This document shows positions 15,720-21,884 of a stretch of 21,884 bases of DNA, in pieces. Source of the DNA: JAJDBU01 sp046756925. Lineage in GTDB: Bacteria; Nitrospirota; Nitrospiria; SBBL01; JAADHI01. Every line of letters starts with the position of its first letter. Position 1 is the stretch's first letter. Location: the NCBI GenBank assembly GCA_046756925.1, contig JBHHXH010000048.1:1-21884 (forward strand), in the 5' to 3' direction. Below the pieces are notes generated by a model. It was given only the letters and a program-made list of their open reading frames with translations. It did not search any database and had not been told where the DNA came from. A program made the translations under genes and the position numbers.

Positions 15720-16214
15720 GTGGGACGCATATTTTCGGTGGGGATACTGACTGTCAGCGACAAAGGTGCGGCAGGAACTCGGGAAGACGGGAGCGGCCGT
15801 CTCCTCCACGAATTGGTCGAAACCTTGCCTGGCAAGGTTGTGGTTTACAAGATTGTACCGGATGAAAAAGCGGCCATTTGTAAAGAGATGATTTTGTTTT
15901 CGGATGAATGGCGTGTCGACTTGATTTTTTCGACGGGCGGGACCGGTCTTTCTTCGCGCGATGTGACCCCCGAAGCCACCCAAGAAGTGCTCGACGGTGT
16001 GATTCCCGGCATCGGTGAGATCATGCGGGTCGAAGGGTACCGAAAAAACCCCCGAGCGGTCATCTCCCGCGGCATCGCGGGGGTGCGTGGGCGTACGCTG
16101 ATTGTCAATCTCCCGGGCAGTCCCAAGGCGGTTCGGGAGAATTTTGAAATTTTGTTTCCCCTCCTGCCTCATGCAATCGAAAAAATACAGGACACGGGGG
16201 GAGAATGCGGATAA
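15720..16214 (+). CDS. mog: MogA/MoaB family molybdopterin-binding protein
   Basis: A member of the MoCF_biosynth family; MogA adenylates molybdopterin before molybdenum insertion in cofactor synthesis. The 164 residues match this small single-domain family. Visible are the first strand ILTVSDKGAAGTREDGSG, the nucleotide-binding loop STGGTGLSSRDVTPEA (71-86), VIPGIGEIMRVEGY and NLPGSPKAVRENF. The start is a GTG with AAAAGGAAAACA before it, giving VGRIFSVGILTVSD; the frame is open further upstream inside ruvB. It follows ruvB by 40 bases on the same strand. MogA and MoaB cannot be told apart here, and no other molybdenum-cofactor gene is in the window. Confidence 0.85.
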   Translation: MGRIFSVGILTVSDKGAAGTREDGSGRLLHELVETLPGKVVVYKIVPDEKAAICKEMILFSDEWRVDLIFSTGGTGLSSRDVTPEATQEVLDGVIPGIGEIMRVEGYRKNPRAVISRGIAGVRGRTLIVNLPGSPKAVRENFEILFPLLPHAIEKIQDTGGECG

Positions 16215-16239
16215 ACTCACGGAAGGAGCCTGTGACGCC

Positions 16240-16953
16240 ATGAAAGGGTCGAAACCTGTGCCGGTTCCCGATTGCCGCCGCTGCGAGGCCCGGGCCATAT
16301 CGGCCTTTTGCGGCAAGTTGAATGAGGACGGAGTCGGTTTCTTGTCGGACCTTAAAAAGAGCCAGTTCTACAAGAAAGACCAGGCCTTGTTCTACGAGGG
16401 CAATACCTGCGACGGCATTTACATCTTGTGCTCCGGGAGCGTCAAGCTGGTGCAGTCTTCAAGAGAAGGGCATCAACAACTTTTGGAGATCGTGTCGCCA
16501 GGCGGCTGGGTCGACAAGGGTGCGGTTTTTTCCTCGGGACGGTATTTTGCCACGGCGCAGGCATTGGAAGATTCGAGTGTGAGTCTCATCCTGAGGGAAG
16601 ATATCACCCGTATCTTAAAAAGGGCGCCCGATTTTGCCCTGACCATGATCACATCCCTGAGTCGGGAAGTGGAAAAGGGAGGAGAGCGCATCCGCCAACT
16701 GACCACCCAGGGCGCCCTAGAACGACTGGCCGGGGTGCTCCTCGATTTAAGCCGCCACCATGGCGTGGAAACGGATGGCGGTATCCTGATTCGCCTGGCC
16801 CTAAAACGAGAAGAGCTTGCCGAAATGGTGTGCGTGACCCAGGAAACAGTGGTCCGTCTCCTGACGGGCCTCAAGAAGGATGGTTTGATTCAATTGAATG
16901 GCAAAGAGATCACCATTCTTGACGACACCCGGTTATCCCGCATGATCGATTGA
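16240..16953 (+). CDS. Crp/Fnr-family transcription regulator with N-terminal cysteines
   Basis: A 237-residue DNA-binding regulator. The cyclic-nucleotide-binding-like fold covers about 31-130 (YKKDQALFYEGNTCDGIYIL), the dimer helix about 130-158, and the winged helix-turn-helix about 183-230 with recognition helix VTQETVVRLLTGLKKDG. The cysteines C12, C15 and C24 (DCRRC ... FCG), plus C57 and C64, could hold an iron-sulfur cluster as in Fnr, though the C-x2-C-x8-C spacing differs from the C-x2-C-x5-C of E. coli FNR. The chosen ATG follows GGAAGGAG by 11 bases; the open frame extends upstream inside the molybdopterin gene. Oxygen or redox sensing is inference. It is the last gene before the regulatory gap of the multicopper oxidase. 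Confidence 0.85.
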   Translation: MKGSKPVPVPDCRRCEARAISAFCGKLNEDGVGFLSDLKKSQFYKKDQALFYEGNTCDGIYILCSGSVKLVQSSREGHQQLLEIVSPGGWVDKGAVFSSGRYFATAQALEDSSVSLILREDITRILKRAPDFALTMITSLSREVEKGGERIRQLTTQGALERLAGVLLDLSRHHGVETDGGILIRLALKREELAEMVCVTQETVVRLLTGLKKDGLIQLNGKEITILDDTRLSRMID

Positions 16954-17110
16954 GTCATCGGCGCATTCCCCTTTTCTCCTTATCGTTCGCGTTTCTTATC
17001 TCCAAAAACATCCGTCCCATGCTTCACCCAAATACCTGAATGCCATTCTTAAATACCCTGTCCCAGGTCTATCGATTCGTGGGGTTTCTCTATTCACTGC
17101 ACAGACGAGC

Positions 17111-17154
17111 AAGTGTCTAGAAAAGTGTCTAAACGCTTGGACACTTAGACACTT
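17111..17154 (+). promoter_or_regulatory. Palindromic GlrR-type activator site (UAS) for the multicopper oxidase
   Basis: Two direct copies of AAGTGTCTA (17111-17119, 17123-17131) face two inverted copies (TGGACACTT 17138-17146, TAGACACTT 17146-17154). The inner pair is a dyad of 10-base arms around ACGC with one mismatch. It includes TGTC (17126-17129), ten bases, GACA (17140-17143), an exact match to the TGTC-N10-GACA known for GlrR. The centre is about 120 bp upstream of the sigma-54 -12 element at 17251, a usual distance for an enhancer site. The DNA between is AT-rich (about 17190-17234), favouring looping. The repeat is plain in the sequence; the binder is inferred. Confidence 0.7.
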
Positions 17155-17235
17155 CCGTCTGGGTCAATACAAAAAATCCTGGCCCAAATATTTCTATAAG
17201 TATTTAAATATATGAAAGTATTTTTTTAAATTCCT

Positions 17236-17252
17236 TTGGCATGTCATTTGCT
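17236..17252 (+). promoter_or_regulatory. Sigma-54 (-24/-12) promoter for the multicopper oxidase
   Basis: TTGGCATGTCATTTGCT differs from the consensus TTGGCACGNNNNTTGCW at one fixed position and has exact GG-N10-GC spacing. The predicted start near 17263 gives a leader of about 200 bases before the ATG at 17462. The remaining 508-base gap after the Crp/Fnr gene (16954-17461) holds the activator palindrome at 17111-17154, AT-rich DNA and this promoter. A 53-codon open frame in the leader (17284-17445) has no ribosome binding site. Confidence 0.85.
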
Positions 17253-17461
17253 GTAGGATTTACTAAATTCTCTGTCGATATCGATGAAAATCGGGCGACG
17301 TTGTAAACCACCGTTCATTGAACTTGATGTTGGGATACACCATGCAATCAACGAAGTGTCGAAGCACATTGAACAAACCAGCGGCACGCAGTATTCAAAT
17401 GCAAGGAAAAGGGGTACCGCTGCCACAATTCGGACGACCACTTAAGGGAAAGGGAGAAGCA

Positions 17462-20400
17462 ATGGACAATAGAGGGAGCGTCATGTTAAGAGGGCTTATC
17501 GCACTCTTGCTGGTCTTCTCAGCGCATAGCTGGGTCTTGGCCGGAGGGACCGACCATGAACATACAGATCATTCCGAAAAACAAATGCTGGCCTCAGCCG
17601 ATTGGAAGGCGAAGCTGAAAGAGCAGATCCGTCGCGAAGAGACACAAGAAGGCGACAAGGGTCGCGCCGCCCAAGTAGACAAGGCGATGCAAAGCCTGAT
17701 GAGTGAAATCAAGGGGCACCAACAAAAGTCGGGCACGACCGGCCCCTTCAGCGATTTAAGCGCCATGCAGCAGATGGATCGGAGCTGGTTTCTCGGCCCG
17801 ACCGGGGCGGGGGAATCGGTGACGGCCGGTGGACGGTGTCCGAGCAATGCCCCTGTGAAAGAATTGGACATCACATCGATCAATGTTGAGATCACATTAA
17901 ATCAATGGTTGGATTTTCATCCGGGCTATATGTATGTCTTGACCGAAAATCTCAAAGGCGTCCGGGAAGAAGAACGTTTGAACCGCGAAGCGCGGGAAAC
18001 GCCGGGCTACAATCCGGGTGCGGTCAGCCTCGGGCATCAGACCGATTTGATCACGCCCTTGATTATCCGCGGGAACCAGGGCGATTGCATGATCATCACC
18101 CTCCGGAACGAAATCGAAGAGGAGGATGCCAGTATCCATATCCACGGCTCCCAAATGCTGATTCAGGCAACCGGGCAGCCGGCGACCTCGGTCAACCCCG
18201 ATTCCACCGTGGTTTCTGGAAAGAGTCAGGTCTTCGAATGGTACATCCAGCCGGACGCTCAGGAGGGCGCGCTGGCCTTCCACAGCCATGTCGGCCGCGA
18301 ACCGGGTAGCCTGGGTTTGATCGGTTCTTTTATCGTTGAGCCGATGGGATCGCGTTATCTGAATCCGATCACCGGGAAAGAAGCCAAAAGCGGCTGGCAG
18401 ATGATGATCGCCTACGACGATGCCATCGACCCCATCTCCAAGGATTTTCGCGAATTCGTTCTCGTCTATCACGAAGTCGGTGACGAGTCATTTCGACCGC
18501 TAAACCGGGATGGGGAAATGATTCCGCAAAGGGACCCGAATACCGACGCCTACCGGCCCTCGGCCCGGGCGATGAACTTCCGGAGCGAACCCTTCGGCAT
18601 CAACAATCTGGCCGTTCAGGAAAAATATTTCCATTTCGAGGACGAGTCGATGGCCTACAGTTCCTATACCTTTGGGGATGTGCCGACGACGATTCCGCGT
18701 TCCTACATGGGCGATCCCGCCAAGTTTCGTCTGGTGCACGGCGGCGGCGAGGTTTTCCATTCCCACCATCCCCATGGTGGCTCCATCCGCTGGCTGCGTC
18801 AGCCAAAGGCCGATGGCAAGGGTGAGGAGCTGTTGACGGCGGCCTGGGACAATCCGGTGAAATTTCCCGTCATCCGAACCGTCTCCGACCGGGTTGACGT
18901 CGAGGTCATCGGACCTTCGGAGGTGCTCGATCTGCAGACCGAATGCGGCTCCGGCCTCTGCCAGCAGTTGGCGGGAGATTTTCTCTTTCACTGCCATGTG
19001 GCGCATCACTATGTCGCGGGCATGTGGGGTTACTGGCGGGTTTACAACACCATTCAATCGGGGAACTATCCCTTCGTCAGCACCGACGCGATGGTGCCGT
19101 TGCAAGAGCTTCCGGATCGGAAGGGCCGGATGAAAGCTGCGGTGACCTCCGACAAGCTGGTCGGCAAGACCATGGACTGGTTCGATAAGAAGTGGAACAT
19201 CACCAAGAACAAGACCGATTGGTCGAAGCCCATTCCAGATGTGTCGATTAAGGATTGGGTGACCATGATGGTGCCGCCCGCAGGAGAACCGGGCCACACC
19301 TCCGACGAAAAGGGCCAGATCCTGGCCTACGACGCCAGTGTCTGGGATTGGACCTGGAAGGGCTTGAAAGCCATGGGAGAAAAGGAAGCCACGGGCCAGT
19401 TTGCCAATCCCAAGTATAAGTCGCCGATGCCCGGGAAACGGCCGCCGATTCTCTTCGATGCAAAGACGGGTAAAATCGCCTGGCCGCACTTTAAACCCCA
19501 TTTCGGGAAGCGGGTGCCTTTTGCGCGCCATCACGGCCCGGCCCCCTGGTTGGAGCCGATCCACATGGACAAGAACACGGGATCGCTTGGCACCGATCCG
19601 GGCAGTATCGGGGCACCGGGTGAGGAGACCACCTTGCCGTCCCGTCCCGGGGAGCAAGGCCGTTGGTCGCTTTGTCCGGAGGGCGCCGGGCGGAAGCAGT
19701 ACACCATCCACTTCATTCAGACCCCGATTACCATGAACGATGCCATCGGGAACGAAAAACGGGTGGTCGATCCGGACGGGACGATCTTCGTGCTCCACGA
19801 AGACGTCGCGAAGGTCCGGGCGAACCCCGATCTGGCTCGGCCCTTGGTCTATCGGGCGAATATCTACGACTGTATCGACGTCATCTTGAAGAGCGAGTGG
19901 GTCGATAACAACCCGACCAACTTTCAGATGTCGAAGATCAACATTCACCCGCACTTCATTCAGTTCGACAACCAGGCCTCGGACGGCGTGATCAGCGGCT
20001 TTTCCTACGATCAGTCCATGCGTCCCTTCACGATGCTTGGAAAGGATGAACACCGGGGTCTTCCTGCACCAATGAACGCCCTCCAGATGGGGGATACAGA
20101 AGTGGGCGCCATCCAAATCAAGATCAAGATGGGGAAAGACGCAACGCCTTTCCACGTGAATACCGACATCATGCTCGGCATGCACCAAGTGGAAACCTCC
20201 GAGGTCCGCTGGATTCGGAATATCGAACACGATGCGGCGACCGGGGTGGATACGCTTACCTTCAGCGAGCCGCTAAAACACGCCCATAAAAAGGGAGAAA
20301 TTGTCTCGACGGAATTTGTCCGCTATCGTCTCTGGGCGGATGCCGATGTCGGGACGGTTTTTTGGCATGACCATGCCTTGGGCGGCACCACCTGGCCGCA

Positions 20401-21884
20401 CGGCGCGGTCGGCGCCGTCATCATCGAGCCGGTGGGTTCGACCTATCACGATCCGGTCACGGGCGAAGAAATTCGCAGCGGCCCCATTGCGGACATCCAC
20501 TCGATCGAACCGATCGGATATGGCTACAGCGGCAGCTTCCGTGAGATGGCGCAGTTCCTGAACGACACGGTGCCCTACACGGCGCAGGTCGTGACCGATG
20601 GCAACCCGCCGGGACAGACGAAGCGGGCGGCGATCGATGCCGGACAGGTCCTCTTTTTCCAGATGCCCTATGACCTGGATTATGCGGCGGTCAAGCATCT
20701 CAACGGCGGGACCCACACCACCGGAGGCGGTTTCTTCTTCAAGGCCGAGTCGATTGCCAAGCGCCTGAAGCATAACCCCGATCCTTCCCTGGTCTTCTCC
20801 AGCAAGGTCCATGGCAAGGATCCGGGAACGCCCCTGCTCCGGGCTTATCTGGGCGATACGATCGTCTTCCGGATGCTGCATACGATGATGAATGAGAGCC
20901 ATACCTGGCATATCGCAGGGCATAAGTTTCGCACCGAGCGTTATGCGGAGCATTCCGATCTGAGGAATGCGCATCACATCGGCATCGCGGAGCGTTACGA
21001 TTTCGTCACGCGGGCGGGCGGCTCCATGCAAATGGCGGGTGACTACCTCCATTACGACGGTCGTCCGTCTCACCTTGGAGAAGGGAGCTGGGGTATCCTC
21101 CGTGTCTTGGACAAGGAGACGTCCGATTTGAAAAAGCTTCCGGGTCACGATGTGATTCCGAAGTCCAAGAAGAGTGTTTGTCCTCCGGGTGCGCCCGTGA
21201 AACGCTTCAACGTGGTGGCGACCGATCACGCATTGAAATATAACCAAAATGCGCCGGATGTCATCGAGGTGGATTTCGACCGGACGCTCCAGGTGGCGAA
21301 TCCCGAAGGCAAGGTCTTTATGCTCGAAGGCGACCTGGCCAGGGTGGCCGCCGGGGAACAACCCCATCCCTTGACCTTGCATGTCAATTCGGGGGATTGC
21401 ATCAAGGTCAATCTTCGGAATAACCTGAAAGGCCTCAAGGCCTCGTTTTCCGCCGACGGGCTGGCCTTCGATCCGAAAGATTCGCAGGGCGTGAATGTCG
21501 GAAACAACCGAGGCGACCAAACCGTCGCCCCGGGGAAAAGCAAGACCTATACCTACTATGCGCCACCCGAGTACGGCGAATTTTCCACGCTGGTATGGGA
21601 TTGGGGGAACTTCATGAACAGCGTTCGGGACGGGCTCTACGGCGCGATTGTCGTCGGGCCGCGGGGCGCGAAATATCGCGACCCCGTCACGGGAGAAGAC
21701 GTTTCCATGAAGAATGCCTGGGCGGTGGATGTGATCTTGGATCGGAGCAACCCGAAGATGGTGGGCCGTTCCGACTATCGTGATGTGTCGCTCTTCTTCC
21801 AAGACGAAGACAACATCATCGGCACGGCCTTTATGCCCTACATCCAGCAGATCGCCGGATTGGCGGGTGTGAACTACCGGATTG
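17462..21884 (+). CDS. Giant exported multicopper oxidase, MnxG-like; 3' end beyond window
   Basis: Open for 1,474 codons to the edge with no stop. GGGAGAAGCA precedes the ATG; an in-frame ATG at 17483 is an alternative start. The signal peptide (LIALLLVFSAHSWVLA) is followed by a His-rich DHEHTDH. All four copper motifs sit in the first third: A H226-I-H228-G, B FH274-S-H276, C H433-x2-H436-P-H438-G, and D H510-C511-H512-x3-H516-x3-G-M521. This complete type 1 plus trinuclear set should oxidise a substrate and reduce oxygen. A second set, H829-P-H831-F, FWH969-D-H971 and H1147-TWHIAGH, keeps histidines but has no HCH. A third region (about 1190-1474) has cupredoxin-like sequence with few His. 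The layout resembles MnxG-type manganese oxidases, but substrate is inference. The coding DNA looks GC-richer than the neighbours. Sigma-54 control is indicated upstream. Confidence 0.9.
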   Translation, partial: MDNRGSVMLRGLIALLLVFSAHSWVLAGGTDHEHTDHSEKQMLASADWKAKLKEQIRREETQEGDKGRAAQVDKAMQSLMSEIKGHQQKSGTTGPFSDLSAMQQMDRSWFLGPTGAGESVTAGGRCPSNAPVKELDITSINVEITLNQWLDFHPGYMYVLTENLKGVREEERLNREARETPGYNPGAVSLGHQTDLITPLIIRGNQGDCMIITLRNEIEEEDASIHIHGSQMLIQATGQPATSVNPDSTVVSGKSQVFEWYIQPDAQEGALAFHSHVGREPGSLGLIGSFIVEPMGSRYLNPITGKEAKSGWQMMIAYDDAIDPISKDFREFVLVYHEVGDESFRPLNRDGEMIPQRDPNTDAYRPSARAMNFRSEPFGINNLAVQEKYFHFEDESMAYSSYTFGDVPTTIPRSYMGDPAKFRLVHGGGEVFHSHHPHGGSIRWLRQPKADGKGEELLTAAWDNPVKFPVIRTVSDRVDVEVIGPSEVLDLQTECGSGLCQQLAGDFLFHCHVAHHYVAGMWGYWRVYNTIQSGNYPFVSTDAMVPLQELPDRKGRMKAAVTSDKLVGKTMDWFDKKWNITKNKTDWSKPIPDVSIKDWVTMMVPPAGEPGHTSDEKGQILAYDASVWDWTWKGLKAMGEKEATGQFANPKYKSPMPGKRPPILFDAKTGKIAWPHFKPHFGKRVPFARHHGPAPWLEPIHMDKNTGSLGTDPGSIGAPGEETTLPSRPGEQGRWSLCPEGAGRKQYTIHFIQTPITMNDAIGNEKRVVDPDGTIFVLHEDVAKVRANPDLARPLVYRANIYDCIDVILKSEWVDNNPTNFQMSKINIHPHFIQFDNQASDGVISGFSYDQSMRPFTMLGKDEHRGLPAPMNALQMGDTEVGAIQIKIKMGKDATPFHVNTDIMLGMHQVETSEVRWIRNIEHDAATGVDTLTFSEPLKHAHKKGEIVSTEFVRYRLWADADVGTVFWHDHALGGTTWPHGAVGAVIIEPVGSTYHDPVTGEEIRSGPIADIHSIEPIGYGYSGSFREMAQFLNDTVPYTAQVVTDGNPPGQTKRAAIDAGQVLFFQMPYDLDYAAVKHLNGGTHTTGGGFFFKAESIAKRLKHNPDPSLVFSSKVHGKDPGTPLLRAYLGDTIVFRMLHTMMNESHTWHIAGHKFRTERYAEHSDLRNAHHIGIAERYDFVTRAGGSMQMAGDYLHYDGRPSHLGEGSWGILRVLDKETSDLKKLPGHDVIPKSKKSVCPPGAPVKRFNVVATDHALKYNQNAPDVIEVDFDRTLQVANPEGKVFMLEGDLARVAAGEQPHPLTLHVNSGDCIKVNLRNNLKGLKASFSADGLAFDPKDSQGVNVGNNRGDQTVAPGKSKTYTYYAPPEYGEFSTLVWDWGNFMNSVRDGLYGAIVVGPRGAKYRDPVTGEDVSMKNAWAVDVILDRSNPKMVGRSDYRDVSLFFQDEDNIIGTAFMPYIQQIAGLAGVNYRI

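Noticed and set aside
15642..16316. 224-codon minus-strand open frame
   Set aside because: Antisense to the MogA/MoaB-type gene, which has clear family motifs on the plus strand.
17897..18472. 191-codon minus-strand open frame
   Set aside because: Antisense shadow of the oxidase N-terminal region with no ribosome binding site or family motif.
18500..20230. 576-codon open frame on the minus strand
   Set aside because: It lies wholly antisense to the multicopper oxidase, whose copper motifs prove the plus frame. The composition (rich in His, Arg, Gly, Asp) is typical of the complement of GC-rich coding DNA.
20273..21802. 509-codon open frame on the minus strand
   Set aside because: Also antisense to the oxidase. 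It has no recognisable motif and the same shadow-type composition.

Overview
The window is bacterial chromosome from a Gram-negative (diderm) organism: it has a lipoprotein, several exported proteins, RseP and a sigma-54 system. No rRNA, tRNA, insertion sequence or CRISPR array was seen. Housekeeping genes dominate, and the right edge carries the first 1,474 codons of a giant multicopper oxidase of MnxG-like layout. That mixture would suit a Nitrospirota or deltaproteobacterial-type environmental lineage, including relatives of manganese-oxidising Nitrospirota, but this is inference and no marker here settles the phylum.

Layout. (1) 1-405, minus: start of a secreted fibronectin type III protein that runs off the left edge, with a sigma-54 promoter and activator sites upstream. 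(2) 713-4171, minus: three overlapping genes, histidine kinase, coiled-coil lipoprotein and sigma-54 activator, in the order of the enterobacterial glrK-yfhG(qseG)-glrR (qseE-qseG-qseF) operon. (3) 4172-4674: a gap with a strong intrinsic terminator. (4) 4675-12486, minus: an envelope and isoprenoid operon in transcription order: exported FlgT-like protein, uppS, cdsA, dxr, rseP, ispG, proS. It starts from a sigma-70-type promoter divergent from the next block. (5) 12632-16953, plus: yebC, ruvC, ruvA, ruvB, a MogA/MoaB-type molybdopterin protein and a Crp/Fnr regulator. (6) 16954-17461: a regulatory gap. (7) 17462 to the right edge, plus: the giant multicopper oxidase.

The main discovery is regulatory. 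Enterobacterial GlrR is known to act at TGTC-N10-GACA sites upstream of sigma-54 promoters. Exactly two loci with this arrangement were found by eye. Upstream of the multicopper oxidase, a palindrome containing TGTC-N10-GACA (17126-17143) lies about 120 bp before a near-consensus -24/-12 promoter (17236-17252). Upstream of the secreted fibronectin-type gene, an exact TGTC-N10-GACA (620-637) plus a 7/8 copy (686-703) lie about 100-160 bp before a nearly identical -24/-12 element (529-545), with an IHF-like site between. The glrKR-type genes sit between the two targets. I infer a local GlrKR/sigma-54 regulon controlling two exported proteins, one a large copper oxidase that may oxidise metal outside the cytoplasm. 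This differs from the known enterobacterial role of GlrKR in small-RNA and envelope control.

The oxidase is also unusual. All four copper-binding motifs of a complete laccase-type enzyme lie in its first ~520 residues. A second set of motifs at ~829-1154 keeps many histidines but lacks the HCH/Cys motif, and the protein continues past the window.
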